Shown here piece after piece: positions 35,040 to 46,063 of a DNA stretch of 64,000 bases. The notes under the pieces were generated by a model. That model did no database searches. It was not told the DNA's origin and saw only the letters and a list, made by a program, of their open reading frames with translations. Source of the DNA: Pomphorhynchus laevis (lineage: Eukaryota; Acanthocephala; Palaeacanthocephala; Echinorhynchida; Pomphorhynchidae); the NCBI GenBank assembly GCA_012934845.2, contig WNNJ02000375.1, positions 149,985-213,984 of the forward strand. Direction: 5' to 3'. The translations under genes and the position numbers were made by a program. Position 1 is the stretch's first letter; every line of letters begins with the position of its first letter.

Positions 35040-35640
35040 TGAGCATTGTTGACCATACATAAGCATCTAGTCCAGATGGTCCAGCAGCGCCCTTGATCAT
35101 TCTGCTGGTGACACCAATTGTGTCTGCATCAATAACTTCGAAAAAAGACGGGTGCGATACTGGATTGTCCCGCAGCTAGCTGTGGGACAGAAAGAAGGAA
35201 TTGATCACGCCATTCACTCACCACGTGCAAGATATTAATCAGGACGTAACATGTGTGTACTAGCAATAGACGCATCTAACGCGTTCAATTCCCTAAATCG
35301 AAATGTAGCGCTGACAACATGGAGCACGAATGTCCCTCGTTATCACATGTCCTAAATTTTTATAAAAAATGTCCCAAATTTTTTCAAAAATGGTATGCCG
35401 ATGGCGCGAACTTCGTTTGGAAAGGTGGATGAACTCAAAACTGTATGGAAACTATAAATTCATTAGGATCCGAAATTCTGCAATAATGCCAATCCAGAAA
35501 AAAGTTTACTTGTGTCCCATTCCTCGATCCCTATTCATGATCTTCCCTCACCAGACATCAAAACTTCTATCAACGGAACAATGATCTTAGGTGCTCCAAT
35601 TGGTACTGCAGAGTTTGAAGAAGAGTTTATCTAGTTGAAA
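35040..35640 (+). pseudogene. LINE D RT scrap
   Basis: The plus strand reads LAIDASNAFNSLNRNVALTTW (motif A type; split here for length, about 35260-35320) and, further on, MILGAPIGTAEFEEEFI (about 35583-35633), matching the LLGAP segment that follows the RT in LINE D. Motifs B and C are missing between them. Confidence 0.55.
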
Positions 35641-35999
35641 AAGGCAAACCCACTTGTACAAAAACACTTCTACCACACTTGTACAAAAATTAGCAGTGAT
35701 TACCAACATCAATCCGCACGTTGCATAATGTGGCCTGATAAACTTGGTCTAAATAAAGTGGATCTTTTCTTAAGAAACTAGAAAGTGTCATAAAGGATGG
35801 TTTACAGACTTGGGATACGCACTTAAAGATGGTTTTCTCCTCTTCATCGCAGATTAGAGTCTAATCCAAATTTGGAAGGTATTACTTACATCTCCTTTAA
35901 AACTCTGAGGACTTGGATTTATGGACTCCAGATTCATTAAATCGAGTCTGGAGTACAAAAACTCATTAGCACTCGCGGCAATGGATGACATCGGTTACC

Positions 36000-37670
36000 A
36001 AGAAGAAGCTCGTTATGATATTCAAAAATCAATATTATTAGAGTGCTTCCGTACGAGTGGGTAGTTTGAAAGAGCGACTACATAGCGTAGCTGACAATTT
36101 CGATTCATTAGTTCACAATGCAATTTCGCACGCGACACGATCGGGTGATACGATCGATATGCCTTCTCTTGTAGAAGTAGAGACTTTAGAACCAACGAAA
36201 GAGATCATCTCTTTGGAAGAGGTCATTGCTATTGTTAAAAAATTTCGTAATGGCAAGTCTTCTGGAGTAGACGAGATTCGACCTGAAGTGTTAAAGGATC
36301 TCGACGTTGTTGGCATGAAGTGGCTAACACGGATCTTCAACGTTGCATTGAAGTCGGGCAAGGGTCCTAGTGTGTGTTGAACTGGGGGGTTGTACCGATC
36401 TTTAAGAAAAGTGACCGAAGAGTGTATTCCGATTATCGGGCATCACTCTTTTTATCCAAACTAGTAACTTATTTGCTAGGATTCTTGAGTTAAGAATACG
36501 GCCTATAGTTAAGGGACAGTGGCAAGAGAAACAATGCGGCTTTTGTCCAAGTATTGGAACTACGGATCACCTCTTTACTCTATCAAATATCTTCAAACGA
36601 TCTTCGGAGTTCGCTCAACCGGTCTACGTTTCTTTTGTAGATTTGGAGAAGGCATTCGACCGAGTTCCGCGAGAGAGGTTGTGGGAGGTACTAAGGGAGT
36701 ATAGAGTACCATTTTTTCTTCGGGTAGTTGTAGCTTCTCTGTATGAACAAAGTATGTGTTGTGTTCGTGTTCTCGGTAGGAAGTTTGAATCATTACCAGT
36801 GGTCGTTGAGCTTCGACAAGGTGTTGTTCTTTGTCTCCTTGTTTGGTTCCTTGTTTACATTGACAAAATTATGAGACGGGCTGCTCTGTCGGAAATCTGT
36901 CTTTAGTTTGGTTCCATTAGGATATTATCTCTGCTTTTTCAAACGATGCTGTCTTGTTAGCTTCTTGTCCTGAGGACTTACAATGACTACTAGATCAATT
37001 TACGATAAAATGACAATCAGCAGGGATGTTGGTTTGTACTTCAAAGTCTGTCTCTATGTGTTCATCTTGGATTCAGGTGTCAATGCAAACCCAGATCGGG
37101 AAAATGGTTCTTCCTTATATGGAGGAGTTCAAGTATCTTGGGGTATTGTTCTCGAGGGATGGCAGGAATATCAGTGTGATTGAGAAGCGGGTCTGTTTAG
37201 CTAAAACAGCAATGCGTACTTTGTACAGGTATGTCGTGGTGAAGCGGGAGATGAATCTTCGAGAGATGATTTCGGTTTACTACACAAGTTTCGTTCCTAT
37301 CTTAATCTATGAGCATGAGCTTTCGGTTACACGCGACCGAAATGAGGTTCATTCGCAGTATGGTCAGTCTTAATTTTAGAGATAAGGCTAGGAATTTAGT
37401 CATCCGGGATAGACACTGAGCAAAGTCGCTGCTTCTTCACATTGAATAAAATCAGTTGAGGAAGGACACGTTTTGAGAATGTCTAGGGATCGCATTCCTC
37501 TGAGGACTTTCCAGGCCAAACTCTCGGTGAAGAGACCTCGAGATAATCCTCGGTACTGCTGGAGAGATCAAATCTCGAATCTGGACGAAGACCGCTTGGG
37601 GATATCTGAAAGAGAACTTTGGGCTGTCGCCTAGGATTGCAATGTCTGAAGTAGTTTGATTTGTAAACTG
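36000..37670 (+). pseudogene. 'LINE F' RTE-type LINE, RT to C-terminus
   Basis: Ordered plus-strand pieces: EIISLEEVIAIVKKFRNGKS (36200-36260), VPIFKKSDRRVYSDY-like text near 36400, YVSFVDLEKAFDRVPRERLW (motif A, 36625-36685), VELRQGVVLCLLVWFLVYID (motif B, decayed), EEFKYLGVLFSRDGR (37117-37162), VVVKREMNLREMISVYYTSF then VPILIYEHEL (37230-37320), and GHVLRMSRDRIPL with WRDQISNLDEDRLG near 37460-37600. This order is that of RTE LINEs. Motif C is not recognisable and the frame changes several times. Confidence 0.75.
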
Positions 37671-37699
37671 CCTCCACGACCCGACACCTGGATCAGTGG

Positions 37700-38090
37700 T
37701 TGACAAGAGAGACATGATCGGGTGCATCATCGTGGTTAAGTGCATTGCTTCTATTAACCGGAAAGCACAATCAATTTTTAAGCAATTCAAAGATGACATA
37801 TCCTGCCGTTATGGTCAAATGCCTTCAGACCTGACAAATCGTTTTTGTCCATGTGAGGAAAAGCTGGATATGAGTCATGCACTAGCCTGTAGAAACGGCG
37901 CCCTTTTTATTATGCAATAAAGGATATTCTTGTCGGAGAACTTTCAAGTTTGTAACTCTGTGAACACGGAACCTTTGCTAAGCTCAGTACCTGCAAATCT
38001 TGAATTTATAGATCGCACAACTACACGTGACCTTTGTGCCCGGTTTGACATTGCTTGCTCTGGTCTTGGAAATATTTAAGGATTCTATTA
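37700..38090 (+). pseudogene. LINE E fragment with CCHC finger
   Basis: Plus strand: FCPCEEKLDMSHALACRNG (about 37845-37900), then NTEPLLSSVPAN and LCARFDIACSG (about 37965-38070). This is the family pattern C.CG...HALSC...GG followed by TEP.L and ARLDI. Stops separate the two parts. Confidence 0.65.
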
Positions 38091-38094
38091 ATTC

Positions 38095-38335
38095 AATTTT
38101 ATAGTATATTAAATATTAATTATTAGTATTAAATATTAATTATTAAATATTATTTTATAGAAAATGAATTTGTTCATAACAATGTAAAAACTAAATCTAA
38201 ACAATATAAATATATGAAATATATGTTTCGATACATTGATGATATATGTGTATTTAATTCTAATAATTTTTATTCAATTAGTGAACAAATTTATCCAGAA
38301 AGCCTTATTCTTAGTGTAATTCCTTATTAGCCTTA
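38095..38335 (+). mobile_element. Naiad-like PLE scrap (RT motif C)
   Basis: Nearly identical to 29940-30100: ENEFVHNNVKTKSKQYKYMK then FRYIDDICVFNSNNF. It is inserted between two LINE E fragments; ends are abrupt, with a short local duplication of CCTTATTCTT at the right edge. Confidence 0.85.
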
Positions 38336-38339
38336 TTCT

Positions 38340-38690
38340 TGGTGTAACAATTAACCGACATACGACAAACATACACAACTGACCATTCAAGAATTCCAAG
38401 ACGCTATGTGTGCTAGATACAATCTTTCAATAAGAAATGCAACACAAAGATGTGCATGCGGATCACGATCTACAGTTAATCATGCTATGTCATGTCGAAA
38501 CGGGGATGTCTCAATTATCAGACACCATGTTCGAGATATTTTAGCAAACGAACTCGCCAAAATGTGTTGTGATGTCCCTACAGAACCGATATTACAACAT
38601 GTACCCGAAACCACGTATTTGAGAGATCAACGACATGTACTGACATTCAGGCAAGATCATATATTGTTCGCCGAGGTTTATTAGGCGGGA
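38340..38690 (+). pseudogene. LINE E fragment (second copy)
   Basis: A 92-codon open stretch (38406-38684): MCARYNLSI, CACGSRSTVNHAMSCRNGD (CCHC), IIRHHVRDILANELA, VPTEPILQHVPET. It covers the same domain as the fragment at 37700-38090, so it is a separate insertion or a partial duplication, not the continuation of it. Confidence 0.65.
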
Positions 38691-38729
38691 AAATGGTGCG
38701 GTCATTTTTTGACATTTGTATATACAACC

Positions 38730-40260
38730 ATTTGTATATAGATGGTCTAACATACAGGATTTCGAAAGTTATCACAAGGCTCTGTACCCCATTTTTGAAG
38801 CATGTACGCAGCTATATTTCAAACAACTGATCTGCTACATAATCTGAATTTAACAGCTGTTATCACTCAACAACGCGTCACGACGATTGACTTTAATTCA
38901 CTGTATACAAATGTAGACAATTAGGCAGCAGTCCATTCTTTAAAAGCTATTCTACAGAATGTCGATCCACAATAGTTTGGACTAAGTCTCCGTATTGACG
39001 ATATCACGCACTTATTAAGGACAATACTTAAGTATGACATTTTTAAGTGCGATAATCAATTCTATCAACAAATAAAGGGACTCTCAACGGGTAATTGTCT
39101 TACCCAATCCTTGTGATTCTGTATTTGAATATACTTAAGAATACTTTATCTGTAACAATGAATTCCTCGCACGAAATGTCGCACATTACTTTCGCTACAT
39201 CGACGACGTGATTATCGTGCATGAGGCGAGTCTATGCCGTCAAACGTTAATTGATATTTTCAACAAATGGACAACAACCGTCGTTTGACCGCACAATTAA
39301 CGATTACGGATGCTGATCGACACGTGCCGTCCTTAAACGTTTCGTTTAGACAGAATAACGTAAGGCAATGCGAGTGTGGTATCATAAGCCTATTAAGCTT
39401 AATTTTACGCTACATAAACGATCAGCCCACTATACAGTGTGAAGAAGGCTATCTACCTTAAAATGTTGCAAACAGCGCTCATATGCACTAGCAGTAATGA
39501 AGTAGCCGAAGATAAGTGCAGGATGATCGACTCGATGTTTGAGGAAAGAGGCTGCACGGATATTGATCTTAGAAAGATGAAAAATAAAGGCTCTAAAAGA
39601 ACACAACTATCGCTGCGAAACTTAGTTATCCTTAAGATCCCATTTATAAGTGATGCTTTTACAAGCAAAGTGAATAGGTTAGCGAGACGATGCAACCTTG
39701 ATGTCCGCATAGTTCATGGGAATTCTAATAACTTAGGAAAGAAACTAAACAAAAGCAGACATCATGATGTTTCATTGTGCTAATAACGTAACGTAGTTTA
39801 TGAAATGTTTTGTGATGAGTGCGCTGCTGTAGGTAAGAAGGTTAGCTACATAGGAGAAACAACATCCGATTTCTGAACGGTTCAAGGAACATTTAAGAGC
39901 AGCACAAAACCCTTTAGCGCCTTCTTACGCCAGCTATACATGGGCTGAGCATTATTCATATCAACATGCAAATGAGCAACCAAAGAGCAGCGCAAAGCTA
40001 CTCTACCAAGTAGATAACGTTGTGTCGCGAAAACTAATAGAGGCAATCTTAATATCGGATGCAGATAGCGACAAGATCCTCAACAATAAAGACGAGGCGG
40101 TGAGCTGGCTTGATTATATGCAATGATAAATATTAATTATGCTAATAATTATTTATTGATTGTTATTGCTTTTGCGACGATGTTAATATGTGTTCCATGT
40201 TTTCAGATGAGCCACTGACGAAGCCGTAACGCGGCGAAAGCTTTGGCAATATATATAATA
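38730..40260 (+). mobile_element. Third PLE type with GIY-YIG, decayed
   Basis: Plus-strand pieces: TIDFNSLYTNVDN (motif A, 38885-38925), DITHLLRTILKYDIFKCDNQ then FYQQIKGLSTGN (motif B region), HYFRYIDDVIIVHE (motif C, 39188-39228), a connector with ILKIPFISDAFTSKVNRLAR and NNLGKKLNKSR (39610-39765), then FCDECAAVGKKVSYIGETTSD, a GIY-YIG motif, near 39810-39870. Many stops and frame changes. A hammerhead-like core follows at 40215-40241. It differs in sequence from both the 1714-4107 and the Naiad-like types. Confidence 0.78.
40215..40241 (+). ncRNA. Hammerhead-like core downstream of the third PLE
   Basis: CTGACGA, A, GCCG, TAACG, CGGC, GAAAGC. Same architecture as at 1568-1594 and 63607-63631, including the single extra base after CTGANGA and the 5-nt loop, but with a different stem sequence. 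Confidence 0.5.
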
Positions 40261-40309
40261 AATAACTCAGCCTTTGATCTGATTAACGTTTGCATTTTAA
40301 CAACATGAA

Positions 40310-40822
40310 ATTGAGAGATAAGCGGATATTTAATTCTATTCATTTATTTATAAAAAAATTTATAAAAATAAAAAATAAAACTCAATTTTTATGAATGGAC
40401 TAATAAATAACAGACGATATATCAGAAACAAAATTAGATGTCATTAGAGTAACTGTTATGATATCACGTTTCGGCACCTATTCCTAGACTAAACATAGCA
40501 ATGGGCCCAAATACATGTTAAATATGTATTTTATCTGATTAAATTTGATTATCTAGTATCATATTCTAATACAAAGTATATTATTTATTATCCATCCCTA
40601 AATATTTTGCGCTAATGATTTTAAATTTATTTTTAATATTATTGTGTTGATTTATATATTTTACTATTTTCTGTTTGATAATATTTTTATAGTAGCCTAG
40701 TTTAAAATATGCAACTATTAAATTATTTAAATGATTTTAAAAATCAATATTATTACATACTATGTCAACTAACTAAGTCTATGTATTTTATATAATCATA
40801 AAATAAACAAAACATAATAAGA
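40310..40822 (-). mobile_element. Naiad-like PLE 3' ends in tandem, decayed
   Basis: Minus strand. 40375-40765 holds a decayed 3' UTR (including the structured element near 40438-40512) and RT tail. At about 40766 this RT tail is joined directly to the terminus of another copy (ACATAGACTTAGTTAGTTGA), whose AT-rich 3' UTR runs to 40820. This is a head-to-tail junction of two copies, as seen in PLE tandem arrangements. Confidence 0.8.
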
Positions 40823-40850
40823 CGACCGCCAGCTGCGCCGCTGGCGGTCG
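40823..40850. repeat. GC-rich perfect hairpin at element junction
   Basis: CGACCGCCAGC at 40823-40833 and its reverse complement at 40840-40850 with 6-base spacer TGCGCC. It lies exactly between the AT-rich Naiad-like end and LINE D sequence. Confidence 0.96.
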
Positions 40851-40854
40851 CCTG

Positions 40855-41465
40855 GTAGCGTCTTTGGTGTCTTTCTCGAACCCTATTCTATCAGGAATTA
40901 GTCACCCTGCAATTCGTCCCATTTTCTTCGGTGCACGATTGTTAGCCTTCCGAAAGAAGTGTGGGGTGTTCGACAAATCGCCATCGATTGTACGCTGCGC
41001 CGCCTGATCGCTAAACTAGCCAGTCAATACGCTTGTGGAGGTCATTCTTGAAATCTTGTTTACACAAGGATACGGCAATTGCAAATCTGGATTTTCATAA
41101 TGCTTTTAATAGTGTCGATCGCGGCTTAATGTTGAGATGTGTCAATCAGAGTCTACCACGTTTATCGTCTTTCGTCAACAAATGCTACAGTGGACGACAT
41201 GGCGAAGTCAGCAAAAAGCCCTTTGTCCATTTGGTACCTCGACGACTGCACTCTTGGTGGCAACGTTGATCTCTTGTTGCCGATATCGATTTTATCAATC
41301 ACTCCGCGGCGTTAGTTGGTCTCCGCCTGAATCAAGCAAAATCAGAAATCATATATACAGACCCTAACGTGATTAGGGTCTGAGGTTTTCATGTCTGTTA
41401 CCGGACGCCAGAGTAGTCGCTCCAATCAGTACTACTCTCTTAGGCGCCCCCATTGGAGATGTAAC
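40855..41465 (+). pseudogene. LINE D RT scraps, internally deleted
   Basis: The plus strand carries RQIAIDCTLRRLIAKLASQYA, AIANLDFHNAFNSVDRGLML (41075-41130), SIWYLDDCTLGGNVDLL (motif C intact as YLDD, 41230-41280) and STTLLGAPIGD (about 41430-41462). Motif B between them is deleted. A 10-bp perfect fold-back lies at 41358-41382. Confidence 0.7.
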
Positions 41466-42063
41466 CTCTGTTGTAATTTTGAGTTTGGTTCATTTCAGCT
41501 GCTCGGAATTGGGCTTGCTCTACGGCTTTTTCTTGTGCACATGCTCCGGTAAGGGTTAGCGCCAATTTTTCGAGCAATCGTTCTCTAATAACTTTTGATT
41601 TAAGACCAGATATAAAGGCATTCAAAACGGCCTGGTCGCGATGTCCTTCTCAGATACGACCAAATTTACAGTTTCACGACATTGACTTCAATATATCTAT
41701 GTGTTGAGATACTGTTTTGCAGTCAGATTGCTTGCGTGAATATAGAAGATATCGTGAGTAAACAACGCTGATCGTTTTGTCAAACATTTCTTGCAACAAT
41801 TTGATATCTTCATCGTACGATTGCGCATCCTCTATGCTTCGGTATATAGTTGGAGAAACATAATTGCGTAGAATTGACAATTTGTTCGACTCAGTAGCAT
41901 GAATACGAGTAAGAAATTCTTTAAAAGTGTCGTACCATTGAAGCCAAATATCCAGGGCATCCGAATCTGAGCTGTTGATTGTAAGTTTACTGGGTTGTAA
42001 ATATCTCGCCAGACTATCCACTTGAGATATCAGCAAAGACGAATCCTGTGCTCCATTATCCAT
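41440..42063 (-). mobile_element. Fossil LTR-retrotransposon gag fragment
   Basis: Two minus-strand stretches resemble the capsid-type gag region of an LTR retrotransposon (Gypsy/BEL-like retrotransposition-gag wording, such as ALDIWLQWYDTFKEFL and AFISGLKSKVIRERLLEKL). No pol, integrase or clear pair of LTRs was found here. It is a broken, old fragment, cut on its 3' side by LINE D sequence. Family assignment beyond 'LTR retrotransposon' is not supported. Confidence 0.6.
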
Positions 42064-42159
42064 TGCCCGCGTACAATATTTTAATAAATTGTAATATTAA
42101 ACTTTCAGGAAGCTTTATTTAAATATCTATAACAAATATAATCGTAAAAGCAAAGTTCA

Positions 42160-42495
42160 ATACAAGATAAATAGTTTAAGTTACTTGTCAAATATCACAA
42201 TATAATAGACAGTTATCGTAATACAAAATACTATAATCGTACAATAAATGTTAATAATAACAATAGAATATATACATTAACCATAAACTTCATTAATGAA
42301 TGTATAGATAACATAAATATAGGTATACCTTAAACAGAGGCGACACAGCGGTATTATAATATTATAATACATTAACCATAAACTTTATTAATAAATGTAT
42401 AGATAACAAATATAGCCGGACTTTTAAATAATTCTAAAAGTAAAGAAATAACCAATACAAGATAAATAGTTCAAGTTACTTGTCAAATATCACAG
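42160..42495. repeat. Two interleaved direct repeats around a Naiad-like stub
   Basis: CAATACAAGATAAATAG plus ~26 bp at about 42160-42202 recurs at 42450-42491; ACATTAACCATAAACT plus ~28 bp at about 42273-42320 recurs at 42367-42411. Between the second copies lies a 38-bp plus-strand stub (42412-42449) equal to the start of the Naiad-like copy at 28638. A minus-strand Naiad-like end begins right after. Confidence 0.85.
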
Positions 42496-42790
42496 ATGTC
42501 ATTAGAGTAACTGTTATGCTATCACGTTTCGGTCCCTGTTCCTAGACCAAACATAGCAGTGGGGCCAAATACATGTTAAATACGTATTTCATCTGATGAA
42601 ATTTTAAAATTTAGTATCTTATTCTAACACAAATTTAATTATTTATTATCCATCAATAAAAAATTTCCTCTTAAGATTTTTAATTTATTTTTAATATTAT
42701 TGTGTTGATTTATATATTTTACTATTTTCTGTTTGATAATATTTTTATAGTAGAGTAGTTTAAAATATGCAACTATTAATTTATTTAAAC
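42496..42790 (-). mobile_element. Naiad-like PLE 3' fragment, decayed
   Basis: Minus strand: structured 3' UTR element (42495-42570; GGCCCC and CTGCTATG retained, partners partly changed) and the RT tail, to about 42788. With the plus-strand stub at 42412-42449 it makes another inverted Naiad-like arrangement, as at 27274-30855. Confidence 0.82.
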
Positions 42791-43370
42791 CATATAAATG
42801 CAGACGATGCTTTAAAGATGCTGACGATTACGGATTTCACGGCCCTACTTGTCAATTCAGAAGATACCCAGGGATACGTCATAACGGAGAAAGAGACACA
42901 GTAATCCATGCAGCCGAGTCAGCAGGTTAGCATGTTGAGCGTGAAGTTTGGAATCTTGTCAGGGATTTAAGAGAACGGCCAGCTGATATCCTCCTACACG
43001 GCGACCCACCCGAATCAATTGACTTCATTGTTACAAACCCTCAGCAGTCATCATACTTGAATAAATCAAGCACGGAGGCTACTTACGCCGCGGAAGAGTA
43101 CGCAATCCACTTTAATATACGAAAATACTGACATACCATGAAGGAAAATAGTTACATTTTTACCCCTGCAGTTGTTGAGACCTATGGGGGATGGAACGTT
43201 GGTGGACTATGTCTAATCCGTAGAATAGCGCGCTACATTGCAGCTCGTTGAAACATCCATTATTCACGGGTAGCTAAGGAATTATTTCAGCGAATATCGA
43301 TCGCGCTAATGAGAGGGAATGCCAAGGCTCTCCTAAAAAGCCTTCCCGGTGACGACAACGGCTGGAATGG
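42790..43370 (+). pseudogene. LINE C-terminal fragment (CCHC plus nuclease type)
   Basis: Plus strand: CRRCFKDADDYGFHGPTC (CCHC type), RHNGERDTVIHAAESAG, ERPADILLHGDPPESIDFIV then TNPQQSS (nuclease-like acidic residues), VVETYGGWNVGGLCLI and FQRISIALMRGNAKALL. This follows the same layout as LINE D and E (finger, nuclease-like block, PxxVETxG, QRxSxAxxRGNA tail) but is a distinct subfamily. Its end is fused to further sequence in the open frame 43309-43758. Confidence 0.68.
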
Positions 43371-43499
43371 AGTGTCTATTGATTGCAGTGAGGATCCTCA
43401 ATATCGACTTTTTGCACTGCACCCCTCAGCATCCATTATTGACGGATCCAACCAACAAATATTGCTGCAACATGGAAATGAACAGAATTGCAGTAGTGA

Positions 43500-44440
43500 G
43501 GAACTAAAAATTTCAAATCTAGTTGGAATGAAGTTTGGTGAATTAGAAGCTGTAATGGAAGGAGAAGCAACGTATGATAAAGTTAAAACTTTTGTGAAAT
43601 CCAATATTGTTCCGTTGCTTTCAAATTTTAATGCTGAAGATGCTATACTTATGTTTGATATTAAAGTGAACGTATTCTTATTTGCTGGAAACTCAACTAA
43701 TCCACTGAACACCAGTCAAAAGTATATTATTGATAAATACAGAAAAGTTATGTTATAAACCGCAAAGTCATTTTGTGGGACAGTTGCATTCGCTCATGTT
43801 GATAGTGACCTGGAAGATCATTCTCGGATTTTAGAATTTTTCGATTTAACTGCTACCCAATTACCGGCCATTCGTCTTATCAAGATTATAGGCGATTCGA
43901 TTAAGTACAAGTATGACAATGAGAATGAAATAAGCGCCGTTAATCTAACGCATTTCGTTCAAAAGTGTTTAGATAACAAAATTGAGCATCACTACAGATC
44001 ACAGAAGTTTCCGGATGATTGGAACAATATTCCAGTCGAAACTCGTGTACAGAGCAATATCATTTCTGTATAACATGATCCATGAAAGCTGTTTTAGTGG
44101 AATTTTATGCACGCTGGTGTGGTATTTGCCAGCGTATTGAACCGGGGTACAATTTGCTCGGTACTCATTTCGAAAATCACTCAGATGTCTTCGTCGCTAA
44201 AATTGATGCTACACTTAACGAAATAACTTCTATCCCTATTCGCAGCTTCCCAACAATTCTGTTATTCCCAAAAGGTTAAAATATCCAGCCAATTATTTAT
44301 GGCGGAAATCGTACTTTAGAAAGTTTTATCATGTTTATTGAAACGGTAGGAATATCGTAATCAGCAATTGTGGACAAGGATAAATCCATGCCTACAGTTG
44401 AGAAGGAGTCAGTAGCAGTTCCAGCCAAAGAATAATTGTA
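43500..44440 (+). pseudogene. Processed-type pseudogene of protein disulfide isomerase (b' and a' domains)
   Basis: Order and wording follow the C-terminal half of a PDI: KVKTFVKSNIVPLLSNFNAE (43575-43635), FCGTVAFAHVDSDLEDHSRI then LEFFDLTATQLPAIRLI (43775-43890), VQKCLDNKIEHHYRSQ and FPDDWNNIPVE, then VLVEFYARWCGICQRIEPGY (44086-44145), AKIDATLNEITSIPIRSFPT. The a' active site CGHC of functional PDIs reads CGIC. Stops at 43758, 44073 and 44279 and the absence of introns mark a dead retrocopy. The N-terminal a and b domains are missing. No ER-retention KDEL-type end is visible. Confidence 0.85.
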
Positions 44441-44460
44441 GAACAGTGAATAACGTTTTG

Positions 44461-46055
44461 AATTGTGTTTATTTGTATAATGTCTTTAGCGAATTATTTA
44501 AATGATTTTGAAACTCAATATTATTACATAATACGTCAGCTAACTGAGGACATATGTCAGTTACATATAATATGTCAGCGGACATTTAATTCTATTGTAT
44601 ATACAACCAACTGCCACCTTCATATTCCAACAGAACACCCCTAGAATGCAATGTACCACGAACAAATGAAAATTGCAAAATATGCTGAATATATTAACGA
44701 ATTCAACGATTCTTTTGTTTTTATTTGCTTGATAATTGCTTTATATAGTTGTAAATTTTCATCAATTTTACAATTTATTTACTAAAGACTGATTTCACGT
44801 GTCTATTTGACGAATGTAGCCATGAAGACATTACATTATTTTATAAAATCTTAAATGATTTACGATATTTACTTCGTCTCACTTTCTTACATTTAAAATT
44901 TAGTATGCACATAAGCTTTCAATGCTTATCGCAAAAACAATAATTTCTGTTGCTTAGCTAATCTCATTGTGGTGCTTATATTTCCTCATTTAACAGGAAA
45001 CAATAATTATACGTGAATTAGACTGCGAGGAAGTGATCTGTCGATTTTTATAATATAAATGGAGTTGAAACAATTTAGTTATCATTGCGAATGTCGTTTC
45101 GTTTTTCTTATATTGCCCATAATCCCCATCACCTTTGATATTTTGTGATTGGATGTTTACGAAACGACTGTCAGTCCCTAGTATAAATACCAATTCAGAA
45201 GCATATTGTCAACACTGTCATTAGACAAATATAAGAACTAAAATTTGAAGTGTCAATGACAAATGTATATTCATATTGGTTCTATTAGAATTCTTTTTCT
45301 CCTGCAAAAATAGCTAAATTTTATTAAATATCGCCAAATATACAATACGCTAAACTTTATTTAATCACAATTAATTAATTTAAATTAATTAATTAATTAA
45401 TTAATTAAAATTAATTACAACTGTTTTCATTATCGTTAAGAGCTCGTTGAATTTCGGATCTAAGCTTTATAATTATAATCTGAGCTTTTGTTGAATTTCG
45501 TGGTGGTTGGACAATTGCTTGCATTTCGTAGAGTAACTTTCAAGTATATTTAGTACTCGTAATTAGTAAAGCAAGTCTTCAAACATTACTTGTTAAAGAG
45601 ATTTGCTTCATACTTTTGATAAATATGCTTTAAAATTTTCATCAACATTCATGTAGTAAGTCATTTTTATACGCGTATTATAGCGTATAATGTATTTGAT
45701 ATACTAAACCATCCTTATTGTAAACCGGTTTGGGTTTAAAAATATTTTTTAATTTATAAACACAATGTAAATAATTACTGGAGTTGGATTAAAGGAAATA
45801 AGAAATTATTTTTGATATTTCGATAACTACTGATAGCATCTTCAGAAAATTACAATGTGTTTTAAAATGTACATGCTTATATAAAAAGTTCAAAATGATC
45901 GCCACCATTTGCTTTGCGCAGGAGCTGCTGTTGTTAACGATAACCAGCTGCTTTCACTGTTTATTGAATATTTGCCAATTCTTTGTTTTCGTAAAATTTT
46001 CGTGTTCATGTTTGGTGAGAATTTAAACACTTACTGAGCTTCATAAGGAAACAAT
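44461..46055. other. AT-rich region without genes; two repeat ends
   Basis: A Naiad-like tandem junction lies at about 44490-44560 on the minus strand (RT tail joined to a CAGTTAGCTGACGTAT-type terminus). A decayed hammerhead-like core lies at 45818-45845 (minus; CTGAAGA...GAAATATC, stem only partly pairing). Nothing else recognised. Confidence 0.6.
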
Positions 46056-46063
46056 TCAAGCAA

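Noticed and set aside
37452-37799. A 115-codon minus-strand frame.
   Set aside because: The plus strand here encodes the LINE F C-terminus (GHVLRMSRDRIPL, WRDQI) in correct order.
41440-42063. A complete LTR retrotransposon around the gag-like fragment.
   Set aside because: No pol part and no convincing LTR pair; the nearby direct repeats are better explained by PLE insertion history.
44990-45193. A 67-codon minus-strand frame as a small gene.
   Set aside because: No start context, no recognisable domain, AT-rich random composition.
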